From: Thiopseudomonas denitrificans | GTDB taxonomy: Bacteria; Pseudomonadota; Gammaproteobacteria; Pseudomonadales; Pseudomonadaceae | Direction: 5' to 3' | Length of the DNA stretch: 64,000 nucleotides | NCBI RefSeq assembly: GCF_002866065.1 | Contig: NZ_LNJZ01000006.1 | Span: 62,001 to 126,000 of the forward strand | In this document: positions 17,308 to 26,272 of the stretch, piece after piece | Position numbering within the stretch: the stretch's first letter is position 1 | Layout of the letters: each line of letters opens with the position of its first letter | Made by a program: the position numbers and the translations under genes | The notes under the pieces: model-generated | Told to the model about the DNA's origin: nothing | The model's database searches: none | The model's input: only the letters and a program-made list of their open reading frames with translations

Positions 17308-17354
17308 ATAAAGGGGTCAGGTACATTTAAATTAAATGTACCTGACCCCTTTAT
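17308..17354. repeat. 47-bp perfect palindrome between ectA and ectB
   Basis: Arms of 23 bases (17308-17330 and 17332-17354) are perfectly complementary around a single central base; each arm contains GGGGTCAGGTACATTTAA. The ectA stop codon (TAA, 17351-17353) lies inside the right arm, and ectB begins 35 bases further on. In the ectAB mRNA it would form a very stable hairpin. A near copy lies at 18406-18457. No transposase gene is nearby. Confidence 0.95.
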
Positions 17355-17854
17355 GAGTCTTTGAACGGGCCGGCGCGATACAGCACTTCATCCTCGTGCC
17401 GGCCGGCAAAATGCCGCTCGCGACTGAACAGCGTGCGCGTCTGGTGCTGGATGCCCAGCGTCGCAAATGCCTTGAGAAACAACGCCTGCGAGGCAGCGTT
17501 GTCGGGAGAGATGGTGGTTTCCAGGTAGCGCACACCCTGCCCGGCTGCCACACGCTTGATCAGCGTCAGCAACATGCGCAAGGCCAGGCCCTGGCCGCGC
17601 ATGCTGCCATCTACCGCCACCTGCCAGACAAACAGCGTGTCGGGCCGTGCAGGAGGGCAATAACCGGAAATGAAGCCGACCAGTTCGCCCTGTGCGTTTT
17701 CGGCGGCAATGGCGGTATCGGCAAAGTCGGTGCACTGCAGCAGGTTGCAATAAACCGAATTGGTATCGAGGGGCTGGCAACGTGATACCAGCTGATGCAG
17801 GGAGTAGCCGTCCTGGTCAGCGGGTTGACGCAGGGTGACTGTGGCAATACTCAC
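17351..17854 (-). CDS. ectA: L-2,4-diaminobutyrate N-gamma-acetyltransferase
   Basis: 167 residues, GNAT fold. Acetylates diaminobutyrate with acetyl-CoA in ectoine synthesis. Seen: QPLDTNSVYCNLLQCTDFADT near residue 27, an EctA hallmark; GFISGYCPPARPDTLFVWQVAV; and the acetyl-CoA loop RGQGLALRML. Translation starts at GTG 17854, with GGAA about seven bases upstream. The C-terminus (YRAGPFKDS) ends within the palindromic element, which supplies the stop codon, so the last few residues may be altered from the ancestral end. No ectR-type MarR regulator is adjacent. Confidence 0.95.
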   Translation of the reverse strand: MSIATVTLRQPADQDGYSLHQLVSRCQPLDTNSVYCNLLQCTDFADTAIAAENAQGELVGFISGYCPPARPDTLFVWQVAVDGSMRGQGLALRMLLTLIKRVAAGQGVRYLETTISPDNAASQALFLKAFATLGIQHQTRTLFSRERHFAGRHEDEVLYRAGPFKDS

Positions 17855-18079
17855 AATAAATTCCGTTGGTTGTGAAAAACGGTTTTTACCCTAAAGACAT
17901 GGAAAAACCATTACAACCACGAATTTTGTCAGCGGAAGGGGCTTGGCAGACTTTCGCCCGGGGTCACCGGGAAGGCTGTCATCATTCGCTAGATATCTGT
18001 TTCCACTGGCATTATTGAAAACAAGAAAAGCAGGTAAGAACACCCGCCAAGGCTGCGGATATCCGGCAGGCAATTTTCT

Positions 18080-18118
18080 GACGAACGGTCATTTCTGTAT
18101 AAAAAACGACCACTCGTC
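18080..18118 (-). promoter_or_regulatory. Inverted-repeat operator-like site upstream of ectA
   Basis: GACGAACGGTC (18080-18090) and GACCACTCGTC (18108-18118) form an 11-base inverted repeat with two mismatches around a T-rich spacer containing TTTTTTATACAG on the minus strand. Its form recalls TetR-family operators. It lies about 226 bases before the ectA start and just after yedF. Confidence 0.4.
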
Positions 18119-18125
18119 TAGTCAC

Positions 18126-18365
18126 TCAAGCGTAAATGTAGAACAGGAACTCCTGCCCGTTCTTCACCGGATCACAGGCGAAGCGGTAACCATGGGCCGT
18201 CGCCTCTTCCGGGACGTTGCGGAAGGAGCCCGGACAGTCGGTAATCACCTGCAGCAGCTCACCCTTGTTCATGCCCTCCAGCGCTTCCAGCGTATAGATC
18301 ACCGGGTAAGGACAGGACTCGCCACGCAGGTCGAGGGTGAAGTCGGGGTTCAAATCGGTATTCAT
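18126..18365 (-). CDS. yedF: TusA/SirA-family sulfur-transfer protein, YedF-like
   Basis: 79 residues. The family core is clear: LDLRGESCPYPVIYTLEALEGM with the conserved Cys in CPYP, then GELLQVITDCPGSFRNVPEEA and a C-terminal NGQEFLFYIYA strand. TusA-like proteins carry persulfide sulfur or serve selenium metabolism; YedF is regularly paired with the membrane protein YedE, as here, where yedE lies upstream on the same strand. AAGAG precedes the ATG at 18365 by nine bases. The palindrome at 18406-18457 separates the two genes. Confidence 0.88.
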   Translation of the reverse strand: MNTDLNPDFTLDLRGESCPYPVIYTLEALEGMNKGELLQVITDCPGSFRNVPEEATAHGYRFACDPVKNGQEFLFYIYA

Positions 18366-18405
18366 GGTTTGTTGCTCTTTGTAAAAAATGGTTTGAAACA
18401 TGGCT

Positions 18406-18457
18406 GATAAAGGGGTCAGGTACATTTAACACGTTAAAATGTACCTGACCCCTTATC
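18406..18457. repeat. Second copy of the GGGGTCAGGTACATTT palindrome, between yedE and yedF
   Basis: Two arms, each carrying GGGGTCAGGTACATTT, are inverted about a short centre; they differ from the 17308-17354 copy by single-base gaps and a few central bases. It starts 11 bases after the yedE stop and ends 40 bases before yedF, an intercistronic position like that of the ectA-ectB copy. Confidence 0.93.
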
Positions 18458-18468
18458 CAATGGCCGCT

Positions 18469-19662
18469 TTATGCGGTTCTCTTCAAGGCGAAATTACGGT
18501 GATAGCGTTTTTCAGTGTGCAGCGTCAGGGCGTATAGCGTGCCCAGCATGACCAGCGTCGCGATCAGCGCACCAACAGGGCCAGCCAGCTCCAGCAGGCT
18601 GACTTTCGCGCCCGGCTCAACCAGCATGCCATACACACCCAAATGGTCCCAGGCATAGGCCAGCAGGGTCGCGCCGATGATGTTGCCGACAAACACCGGC
18701 AAAAACAGCACCTGCCCTTCCATCAGCCGGTACATCATGCCGGTTTCACAGCCCGAGGCCATGACAATGCCCAGGCCGAACAGGATGCCGCCGACCAGCG
18801 TGCTGGGTGCAGCCACCTGGGTGACCGGCGTCAGGTCGTAAGCATAAATGGCCAGCAGGGTTGCCACCGAACTGATCGCCATGCCGATGATGATCGCCCG
18901 CGCCATCAGGCTGCGACCGACCAGAAACAAATCGCGGAAAGCTGAGGTAAAACAGATCTGGCCACGCTCGATCAGCACGCCAAACGCCAGGCCGAACAGC
19001 GCACCCAGCGCCAGCATCCGGTAGCCGGCAGCAAACAACCCGGCAACCAGCAACAGCCAGGCAATGGCCAGCGCGCCGCCCACCCAGGGCTGCACCACTC
19101 TGTTCTTCACCTTTGAAGGCCTGGCTGCACCTGCCATCAGCGAAGGCCGTCCCTTCCACCAGCGCTGCCTGGTGAGCTTTGCTCCCCAGAAGGTACCAAT
19201 GCCGGTGGCAACGATGAAGATCCACGAGTGCAGGGAAAACTGCGGCACTCCGGTAAAGAACGCCGCCAGGTTGCAGCCCAGCGCCATCCGCGCACCAAAG
19301 CCGGCAATGATGCCGCCGACAAAACCCTGCACATAACGACGTCTTTGCTGCGGCAGGCGGATCTTGAAGCTGTTGCTCAGCAACACCATGATCAGCGCAC
19401 CAATGAACATGCCCCAGACAATCCAGCCGTCGGAGCGGCTCCAGGTGGCATCTTGCAGCTTGACCAGCTGAAAATACTGCCAGCCGGTCACATCCACACC
19501 CAGCAGCAACAGCAGATCACCGCCCAGACGGGTGAACTCGCCGGTAACCGCCCAGACGGTATGGGTCAGCGCAAAATACAGGGCACTGAGAACGCCGGCC
19601 AGTGCCAGCACGAGATAGGGGTTCCAGTACTGCTGGAACAGAAAACGGAAAGCGGATTTCAC
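18469..19662 (-). CDS. yedE: YedE/TsuA-type membrane transporter for thiosulfate or selenium compounds
   Basis: 397 residues with about ten hydrophobic segments. Two family repeats contain the conserved cysteines: GFGARMALGCNLAAFFTG near residue 120 and MASGCETGMMYRLMEGQ near 310; ERGQICFTSAFRDLFL lies between them. In TsuA/YeeE proteins these cysteines pass thiosulfate through the membrane; YedE paired with YedF is linked to selenium metabolism. The neighbouring yedF supports a sulfur- or selenium-relay pair. The protein ends in FALKRTA, 11 bases short of the palindrome. Confidence 0.9.
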   Translation of the reverse strand: MKSAFRFLFQQYWNPYLVLALAGVLSALYFALTHTVWAVTGEFTRLGGDLLLLLGVDVTGWQYFQLVKLQDATWSRSDGWIVWGMFIGALIMVLLSNSFKIRLPQQRRRYVQGFVGGIIAGFGARMALGCNLAAFFTGVPQFSLHSWIFIVATGIGTFWGAKLTRQRWWKGRPSLMAGAARPSKVKNRVVQPWVGGALAIAWLLLVAGLFAAGYRMLALGALFGLAFGVLIERGQICFTSAFRDLFLVGRSLMARAIIIGMAISSVATLLAIYAYDLTPVTQVAAPSTLVGGILFGLGIVMASGCETGMMYRLMEGQVLFLPVFVGNIIGATLLAYAWDHLGVYGMLVEPGAKVSLLELAGPVGALIATLVMLGTLYALTLHTEKRYHRNFALKRTA

Positions 19663-19879
19663 GGGTTATCCATGGCGGGAGAGGAACATAACACAACGTG
19701 GCCTGACAGGCGGCCGGGCCGGGCAGAGCTGCCAAAGCTACAAATCGGTGCGAAGAATACCACGCCGTTGCGGCCCTGCTCCACTTCCCTCTCCACACCC
19801 TGTGTGCGCTCCTTCTTTACAGTAGCCGCCACTGAATGAAGCAGAATGATGAAATTTTGCCAGCCTTTTCACGGCCACT

Positions 19880-20770
19880 TCAGGCCAGCTCCAGCTCATC
19901 AAGAATGGCAGCAAGACGCTGCCGCACCTCCCCTTGTAGCGACTTGACCGGCAAAGGCAGGCAAGGCGTTGCAACCAGGCCGCGAAGCTCGGCGGCCGTG
20001 GCGATGACACGCAGGCTGCCATACTGAAGGAACAGCGCCCACAATGGCGCGAGCCGCCCGGAGAGGCCTGTAGCCTCCCGCGCATTGCCCGCCTGCGCAT
20101 TTCGCGTGATCGCCAGGGCAATTTGCGGGAACAGGCCGGCAATCACCGAGTACCAGGCCTCGCATCCCGCATTCAAACCGGTGGCGGCGAAGGCGTCACC
20201 GCTGACACCGATCGTCACATGCCGGGGAATCAGCGCACGCAGCAAGTCAACACGAGCCCGTGCCGCCTCCGGGTCGGCCGGTACACCAGGAATCTTGATC
20301 GAGGCGACATTGGGCAGCTGCGCTATCCGGCCATGCAGTTCATCGCTGAACTCGAAATGCGTGGTCGCCGGGTTGTCATACACACAGAGCGGCACGGACA
20401 GGGAGCGGGTCACGGCGTCAAACAGGCCGAAAACCTCGTCGTCGGAAAGCTTCTGATAGGACACGGGAGCCAGCAGCACGCCACCAGCTCCAGCCTTTTG
20501 TGCATCCTGCGCCAGTTCCAGAACGTCGCGTGTGCGCAAAGCACCAATACCGGCGATCACCGGAACATCGCCCGCATGCTGGACAGCGAGCTGTGCGACA
20601 CGCAGGCGCTCGTGTCGCGTGAGATAGGCATAGCTGCCGGTCGACCCCAGGGCGCAGACGGAGTCGACGCCGGCAGCATTCAGGCGCTCGATCAGCCGCA
20701 CGAACACAGCCTCGTCGATACCCTTCTCATTCAAAGGAGTCAGTGGAAAAGCGCTCAAACCGGAAAACAT
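19880..20770 (-). CDS. Dihydrodipicolinate synthase / N-acetylneuraminate lyase family aldolase
   Basis: 296 residues, (beta/alpha)8-barrel class I aldolase. LGSTGSYAYLTRHER corresponds to the GxTGE-type loop, VYDNPATT carries the catalytic Tyr, and IKIPGVPAD holds the Schiff-base lysine. The glutamate usual in biosynthetic DapA (GTTGE) is replaced by Ser-Tyr, so it is probably a catabolic lyase acting on another keto acid. Start 20770 has GGAG nine bases upstream. It follows an EamA transporter gene by 46 bases on the same strand; the two likely share a transcript and perhaps a substrate. Confidence 0.85.
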   Translation of the reverse strand: MFSGLSAFPLTPLNEKGIDEAVFVRLIERLNAAGVDSVCALGSTGSYAYLTRHERLRVAQLAVQHAGDVPVIAGIGALRTRDVLELAQDAQKAGAGGVLLAPVSYQKLSDDEVFGLFDAVTRSLSVPLCVYDNPATTHFEFSDELHGRIAQLPNVASIKIPGVPADPEAARARVDLLRALIPRHVTIGVSGDAFAATGLNAGCEAWYSVIAGLFPQIALAITRNAQAGNAREATGLSGRLAPLWALFLQYGSLRVIATAAELRGLVATPCLPLPVKSLQGEVRQRLAAILDELELA

Positions 20771-20816
20771 GGTTTCATTCTCCAAAACAGTTCTATAAAG
20801 CATGGCGCATGGCGGC

Positions 20817-21680
20817 TCATTTGGCGTATTTCTTTGCCCCTGCCACGCAGATAACCGCAGCCACCGTCACCACCAGCATCGTCCAGCTCACCTTTTCGTG
20901 CAGCAGCAGTGCAGCCAGACCCAGTCCCATGAAGGGCTGGAGCAACTGGAGCTGCCCGACCGCTGCTATGCCGCCCTGCGCCAGACCGCGATACCAAAAC
21001 ACGAAACCGAGCAGCATGCTGAACAGCGAAACGTAGGCGAGGCCAACCCACGCCGGAATACCCACATGCCCGAATGAAGCAGGCAAGGTCAGCAAGGCAA
21101 TCGGCAGCATGATCGGCAGAGACAACACCAGTGACCAGCTAATAACCTGCCAGCCTCCCAACCGGCGCGACAGGCTTGCGCCTTCCGCATAGCCCAGGCC
21201 GCAGACGACAACGGCACCCAGCATCAGCAGATCACCTTGCAGCGAAGCCTCGCCATCGCCCATTAGCGCATAGCCGACGACGAAGGCGGCGCCGATGACC
21301 GAGAACAGCCAGAAAGGCGGACGGGGACGCTCGCCGCCACGAATCACTGCGAAGACTGCCGTGCACAGCGGCAACAGCCCCAGAAAAACGATCGAATGCG
21401 CGGAGGTAACGTACTGCAATGCCAGCGCAGTCAGCAGCGGGAAGCCGACCACTACACCCAGCGCACTCAAGGCAAGTGAAGGCGTATCCGCCATTTTCGG
21501 GCGTGGCTGTCGCAGCAGAAGCAACAGCGCAAGACCCAGCACGGCGGCAATGCTTGCACGCACGCAGGTCAGAAAGGTCGGGCTGAAGTCGGTAACGGCT
21601 ACACGGGTTGCCGGCAATGATCCCGCAAAAATCGCCACGCCGATAAACCCGTTGATCCAGCCGCTCGTTGTTTTTTCCAT
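20817..21680 (-). CDS. EamA/DMT-family drug/metabolite transporter
   Basis: 287 residues with ten hydrophobic segments in two five-helix halves, the EamA duplication (first repeat about 10-135, second about 150-285). Visible family patterns: RVAVTDFSPTFLTCVRASIAA at the second helix and LQLLQPFMGLGLAALLLHEK at the ninth. Transporters of this type export amino acids, nucleotides or drugs. It is transcribed away from the LigB dioxygenase and toward the DapA-like lyase. Substrate unknown. Confidence 0.85.
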   Translation of the reverse strand: MEKTTSGWINGFIGVAIFAGSLPATRVAVTDFSPTFLTCVRASIAAVLGLALLLLLRQPRPKMADTPSLALSALGVVVGFPLLTALALQYVTSAHSIVFLGLLPLCTAVFAVIRGGERPRPPFWLFSVIGAAFVVGYALMGDGEASLQGDLLMLGAVVVCGLGYAEGASLSRRLGGWQVISWSLVLSLPIMLPIALLTLPASFGHVGIPAWVGLAYVSLFSMLLGFVFWYRGLAQGGIAAVGQLQLLQPFMGLGLAALLLHEKVSWTMLVVTVAAVICVAGAKKYAK

Positions 21681-21792
21681 CGGAAACTCCCTGGTTGACG
21701 GGCTCCATTAGAACACCGGCAGAGCGGCCAGGGGTTATCAGGCTGTCATTATCAATCCATACTGGCAACCAACAGCTACGGAGGAAACACAG

Positions 21793-22620
21793 ATGCCCAA
21801 CCAGAACACCGCTACAGCGCAGATGAAAATGCCGGCAGTGTACATTCCCCATGGCGCCGGCCCCTGCTTTTTCATGGACTGGCAACCGGCCAATACCTGG
21901 CGCGGGATGGAAGCCTATCTCAAGGGAATTGCTGCCACCCTGCCGCAGCAGCCCAGGGCCATTGTCATGGTGTCGGCCCACTGGCTGGATGACAGCTTTG
22001 CCGTCACCGGCCAAGCCCGGCCCGAACTGATTTATGACTACTACGGCTTCCCGCCGCATACCTACGAGCTGACCTATCCGGCAACCGGCGCACCCGAACT
22101 GGCGGCCAGGGTACAGCAACTGCTGGAGGATGCCGGCATGCCAGCCCGCACCGATGCGCAACGCAGTTTTGACCACGGCATGTTCATCCCGCTGAAGCTG
22201 ATGTTTCCCGACGCAAACATTCCGGTTATCCAGCTTGCCCTGCAACGCAGCCTGGACCCGCAACTGCACCTGCAGGCCGGAGCAGCACTGGCCAGCCTGC
22301 GTGACGAAGGCGTGCTCATCGTTGGCAGCGGCATGAGCTTCCACAACATGCGCGGCTATGGCGACAGCACCTTTACTCCGCTGTCGGAAGAATTTGACCA
22401 GTGGCTGACCAAGGCCGTCACCAGCGCACCAAATGAGCGCAACCGGCTGCTGGCCGACTGGACCCGGGCACCACAGGCCCGCGCCTGTCACCCGGCGGGT
22501 GCCGAGGAACACCTGCTGCCACTGATGGTGGTCGCCGGGGCTGCCGGTGAATCCACCGGGCGCTGCGTGTATAGGGAACAGGTATTGAAAGTCGCCATTT
22601 CGGCCTATCACTTTGGTTAA
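21793..22620 (+). CDS. LigB-type extradiol dioxygenase, YgiD-like
   Basis: 275 residues resembling YgiD / DODA of class III ring-cleaving dioxygenases. Seen: YIPHGAGP (metal His near the N-terminus), [23 protein letters not shown] with a second His, and [11 protein letters not shown] with a third, ending with the [16 protein letters not shown] segment. The zinc- or iron-bound enzyme opens catechol rings such as L-DOPA. GGAGG stands about nine bases before the ATG. It is followed by phhB, a partner of aromatic amino acid hydroxylation, which fits an aromatic theme. Confidence 0.85.
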   Translation: MPNQNTATAQMKMPAVYIPHGAGPCFFMDWQPANTWRGMEAYLKGIAATLPQQPRAIVMVSAHWLDDSFAVTGQARPELIYDYYGFPPHTYELTYPATGAPELAARVQQLLEDAGMPARTDAQRSFDHGMFIPLKLMFPDANIPVIQLALQRSLDPQLHLQAGAALASLRDEGVLIVGSGMSFHNMRGYGDSTFTPLSEEFDQWLTKAVTSAPNERNRLLADWTRAPQARACHPAGAEEHLLPLMVVAGAAGESTGRCVYREQVLKVAISAYHFG

Positions 22621-22708
22621 ACCCGCAACCTGCTGCTGGCGACTGACAGCATGGCTAAGGTATAGACTTGGAAGGCGAATCAATAATCGCAGTCAATGGA
22701 GTACAACC

Positions 22709-23053
22709 ATGAATACACAGACATTGAATCAGCAACAATGCGACGCCTGCCGTGCGGATGCGCCCAGGGTAACGGAGCAGGAAGCCAATGAATTGCAGCA
22801 ACAGATTCCCGACTGGGAGCGGGTTGAGCTGGATGGCGTGCTGCAGCTGCGGCGGGTATTCAGGATGAAAGACTTTGTCGAAGCGCTGGCGTTTGCCAAC
22901 CGGGTCGGTGAGCTGGCAGAGCAGCAGGGGCATCACCCTGCGCTTCTGGTGGAATATGGCCAGGTCACGGTACGCTGGTGGACGCACAAGATCGGCGGCC
23001 TGCACCGCAACGATTTCATCATGGCGGCGCGGACTGATCAGCTACAACAATGA
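22709..23053 (+). CDS. phhB: Pterin-4a-carbinolamine dehydratase
   Basis: 114 residues. Dehydrates 4a-hydroxytetrahydrobiopterin so that the cofactor of phenylalanine hydroxylase can be recycled. Family marks: [40 protein letters not shown] with the active-site HHP, and [11 protein letters not shown]. Start 22709 has GGAG eight bases upstream. In P. aeruginosa phhB is in the phhABC operon; here phhA is not adjacent and the upstream neighbour is the LigB dioxygenase, 88 bases away on the same strand. Confidence 0.93.
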   Translation: MNTQTLNQQQCDACRADAPRVTEQEANELQQQIPDWERVELDGVLQLRRVFRMKDFVEALAFANRVGELAEQQGHHPALLVEYGQVTVRWWTHKIGGLHRNDFIMAARTDQLQQ

Positions 23054-23232
23054 CACATGCCGGAGCTGCGCAGGCAGTTACCTACGCGCTCCGGTTTTCA
23101 CACCAGCGCGAGGTGGATAACTCGGCATGACAATCCTGCCATACCGAAACACGACACCGCCTGTCTCGCTACCATCTATCGCATATTTGCAGCAGTGACA
23201 ACAAAACGGACGGTTTACTCAGCGACCCGATA

Positions 23233-24588
23233 TCAGTCTTGCAGCAACTCGCGCCCCCTGGCCAGATAGGCTTCCATCTCGTCTGGCGGCACCATACCAC
23301 CGCCGGTGGCCCATACCAGATGCGTGGCCCGGGCCTGGCGTTCGGCGCTCAGGCCGATGCGGGCATGATAGCCCTGCCGCTCGCTCAGCACCCGTACCAT
23401 GCCCGGCACGCCGGCCAGTGCCGAGGGCTCCAGACGGATACCTTCGGTACGCTCCATGAGCGCCAGCAGACGGAACAGTTCCTCGTCGCTAACCGTGTAG
23501 TAGCCGTCCAGCAAGCGCTGCATGGCGCGACCGACAAAGCCGGACGCACGTCCCACAGCCAGCCCGTCGGCGGCAGTGATGTTGTCGATGCCGAAGTCCT
23601 GCACCGACAGAGCGTCGTGCTCATCGGTATAGACCCCCAGCAGCATGCACGGCGAGTGGGTGGGTTCGGCAAAGATGCAGTGCACGGCGTCGCCGAAGAT
23701 CAGTTTCAGCCCGAAAGCCACACCGCCCGGGCCACCACCCACACCGCAGGGCAGGTAGACAAACAGCGGATGTTCGACATCCACCCGGATATCGGCGGCA
23801 GCTAGCTGGCCTTTCAGCCGCTGCGCCGCGACCGCATAGCCGAGGAACAGGTTGATCGAGTTTTCGTCATCGACACAGTGGCAGCTCGGGTCGGACTCGG
23901 CCTGTTTGCGACCCTCTTCCACCGCCACGCTATAGTCAGACGCATACTCCACCACGGTGACACCGTGTGAGCGCAGCTTGTCCTTCTTCCACTGGCGTGC
24001 GTCGGCCGACATGTGCACGGTCACCTGGAAACCCAGGCTCGCACTCATGATGCCGATCGACAGCCCCAGGTTGCCGGTGGAGCCGACGGCAATCTTGTAT
24101 TGGCCAAAGAAGGCGCGGGCCTCGTCGCTGTCGAGCACGGCATAATCGTCATCGAGCTGCAGCAATCCACCGGCCAGCGCCAGATCTTCCGCGTGCTTGA
24201 GTATTTCATAAATGCCGCCACGCGCCTTGATCGAGCCGGAAATCGGCAGGTGGCAGTCGGCCTTGAGCCACAGGGTACCGCCCTGTTCCGGCAGGCTATG
24301 GCGCTGGCCCAGAAGTGCCTGCAGGACCGGCAGGGGCCGGATGCCGGATTCGATGATGCCGCCGCTGGCCGCCGTCTCGGGAAACACCCGCATGATATAA
24401 GGCGCAAAGCGCGACAAACGGGCGCTGGCGTCAGCCACGTCGGCCGCGGTGAGGCCCACATCGCCCAGCGCCTCTGCCACAGGAGCGATCGCCGGGTTGA
24501 ACCAGCTGATTTCTTTCAGCGCCACCAGATCACGTATCAAAGGGTGACTGGCGTACCATTGTTCTTGTGATTTACCCAAAATCGTCAT
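23233..24588 (-). CDS. dsdA: D-serine ammonia-lyase
   Basis: 451 residues. PLP enzyme that deaminates D-serine to pyruvate and ammonia. Clear features: [17 protein letters not shown] with the PLP lysine, [20 protein letters not shown] (glycine-rich phosphate loop), [18 protein letters not shown], and [27 protein letters not shown] stands six bases before ATG 24588; an in-frame upstream extension has no such site. No dsdC regulator or dsdX permease is adjacent. Confidence 0.95.
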   Translation of the reverse strand: MTILGKSQEQWYASHPLIRDLVALKEISWFNPAIAPVAEALGDVGLTAADVADASARLSRFAPYIMRVFPETAASGGIIESGIRPLPVLQALLGQRHSLPEQGGTLWLKADCHLPISGSIKARGGIYEILKHAEDLALAGGLLQLDDDYAVLDSDEARAFFGQYKIAVGSTGNLGLSIGIMSASLGFQVTVHMSADARQWKKDKLRSHGVTVVEYASDYSVAVEEGRKQAESDPSCHCVDDENSINLFLGYAVAAQRLKGQLAAADIRVDVEHPLFVYLPCGVGGGPGGVAFGLKLIFGDAVHCIFAEPTHSPCMLLGVYTDEHDALSVQDFGIDNITAADGLAVGRASGFVGRAMQRLLDGYYTVSDEELFRLLALMERTEGIRLEPSALAGVPGMVRVLSERQGYHARIGLSAERQARATHLVWATGGGMVPPDEMEAYLARGRELLQD

Positions 24589-24870
24589 GTTCAACTCCCT
24601 GGTTGATCCGAATCCATTGATGACATGCACGGCCCTGCTACACTCGCATCCATGGTAATGACCATGTTTGCCGGTTCGCCCGGGGCGGACACTGTGCATC
24701 GACAACGCCATGCTGGCAGCCATGTCAGGTTTTCAGCATGGTACTTAAAACAGCGGTCGACTTGATCACCCGTCAGTCTGGCGACGAAGGTGCGCTTTTC
24801 CGCTACATGGATTTGACGCCCGATCTTACCGCTACTACACTTGTGGCATATTGCATCAGGGGATTCAATC

Positions 24871-25077
24871 ATGAGTGTTTCAATCCGAATTGATAACGTT
24901 CTTTACGAAAGCGCAAAGATCCGGGCAAAAGCGGAAATGCGCTCCATTCCACAGCAAGTGGCCTACTGGGCCAAGGTTGGCCGCGCTGCGCTTGATAACC
25001 CTGACCTACCAATCGAGTTTGTTCGAGACACCTTGGTGGGTATGGAAGAAGAATCCGAGCCCTTTGAGTTTTCGTGA
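24871..25077 (+). CDS. ParD-like antitoxin
   Basis: 68 residues. Starts SVSIRIDNVLYESAKIRAKAEMRSIPQQV, the beta-strand and helix of a ribbon-helix-helix DNA-binding domain as in ParD-like antitoxins. The acidic tail (VGMEEESEPFEF) would bind and neutralise the toxin. AGGGGA precedes the ATG. The stop codon overlaps the toxin start (GTGA). RHH antitoxins normally repress their own promoter, which should lie in the 280-base gap after divergent dsdA. Confidence 0.82.
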   Translation: MSVSIRIDNVLYESAKIRAKAEMRSIPQQVAYWAKVGRAALDNPDLPIEFVRDTLVGMEEESEPFEFS

Positions 25078-25358
25078 GTATGGCCATAACGTTAAATCAG
25101 CGGCCTGCCTTCAAACGCGTGTACAAAAAACTGTTCGGTAATCAGCGAGAGGATGTTCACGCTGCACTGCGCCAAGTGATTGCAGACCCGCTGATCGGAG
25201 AAGAGAAAAAAGGAGACCTGTCAGGTGTCTGGGTCTACAAGTTTGACTGCGTAAACCAGCTGTACCTTCTTGCTTATCAATGGACCGATACGTCACGCAC
25301 CTGGCTTGCCCTTGGCCCTCACGAAAACTTTTACCGCGAACTCAAACGCCAGTTCTAA
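25074..25358 (+). CDS. RelE/ParE-superfamily toxin
   Basis: 94 residues from GTG 25074, which overlaps the antitoxin stop; ATG 25080 is an alternative. The pattern fits RelE/ParE-fold toxins: an N-terminal pair of basic helices (FKRVYKKLFGNQREDVHAAL), then GDLSGVWVYKFDCVNQLYLLAYQW (central sheet) and the C-terminal LALGPHENFYRELKR motif with its conserved His-Glu-Asn-Tyr. Such toxins cleave ribosome-bound mRNA or inhibit gyrase; which applies here cannot be told. The pair stands alone between dsdA and the iron importer. Confidence 0.82.
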   Translation: MSMAITLNQRPAFKRVYKKLFGNQREDVHAALRQVIADPLIGEEKKGDLSGVWVYKFDCVNQLYLLAYQWTDTSRTWLALGPHENFYRELKRQF

Positions 25359-25420
25359 TCCGACTATAACTCTGTAACTATCGATAAGGTAGGCGGAAAA
25401 AGTACCTCTCCATCACCACC

Positions 25421-26272
25421 TTACAAAACATGTCCCGTCCTATTCACCCCCGCCAGCAACAGGCTGCCACTGACCGGATCACGCATGATCTGGCAGTTCA
25501 CGCCGTATAGCTGCTGCATCAGCCGTTCGGTGACAACGGCATCCGGCGTGCCGCTGGCCAGCACCTGGCCGTTCTTCATGGCGATCATGTGGTCGGCGTA
25601 GCGACAGGCGGCAATGATGTCGTGGACCACCATGACAATGGTCTTGCCCTGGCGCACCAGCTGACGGATCACTTCGAACACTTCCAGCTGATGGCCCAGG
25701 TCCAGCGCCGAAGTGGGTTCGTCCAGCAGCAGCAGCGGTGTATCCTGCGCCACCACCATGGCCAGCCAGGCACGCTGGCGCTGGCCACCGGACACTTCAT
25801 CCAGCGGCTGGCCGGCCAGCGCGCTGACCCGGGTCAGCTCCATCGCCTGCTCCACATGCCGAGCGTCGGTATCGCTCCAGCGCTGCAGCATGCCCTGGTG
25901 CGGCTGGCGGCCAAAGCGTACCAGTTCGGCCACGGTCAGGCCGTCCGGTGCCAGCATCTGCTGCGGCAACAGCGCCAGCTGACGGGCCACGCTGCGCCCC
26001 TGTTGCTGGTGAATGCAGCGGCCATTGAGCAGCACCCGGCCCGCTTTGGGCTTCATCAGCCGCGCCAGTCCAGCCAGCAAAGTGGATTTGCCGCAGCCGT
26101 TGGGCCCGATGATGGCCGTGATCTGCCCGGCCGGAATTTCCAGCGAGAGCTGGTCGACAATGGTTTTGCCGCCGTAGCCCAGCATCAGATTTTCAGCCGA
26201 CAGCAGCGCAGGTTTCTTGCCCAAGCTGGTGTCTAGAGCGTTTTTCCGCCCGGTTGTCGCAAGAGTATCCAT
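25421..26272 (-). CDS. Iron-siderophore ABC importer, ATP-binding protein (FecE/FepC type)
   Basis: 283 residues. Walker A GPNGCGKST, signature LDEVSGGQRQR, Walker [13 protein letters not shown] and the switch histidine in VVHDI mark a complete ATPase. The ALLPQQMLAPDGLTVAELV segment is typical of the FecE/FepC/FhuC group that powers ferric-siderophore uptake. ATG 26272 overlaps the end of the permease gene by about 40 bases; the first ~20 residues are non-conserved, so a later start is possible. Last gene of a four-gene leftward operon. Confidence 0.92.
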   Translation of the reverse strand: MDTLATTGRKNALDTSLGKKPALLSAENLMLGYGGKTIVDQLSLEIPAGQITAIIGPNGCGKSTLLAGLARLMKPKAGRVLLNGRCIHQQQGRSVARQLALLPQQMLAPDGLTVAELVRFGRQPHQGMLQRWSDTDARHVEQAMELTRVSALAGQPLDEVSGGQRQRAWLAMVVAQDTPLLLLDEPTSALDLGHQLEVFEVIRQLVRQGKTIVMVVHDIIAACRYADHMIAMKNGQVLASGTPDAVVTERLMQQLYGVNCQIMRDPVSGSLLLAGVNRTGHVL

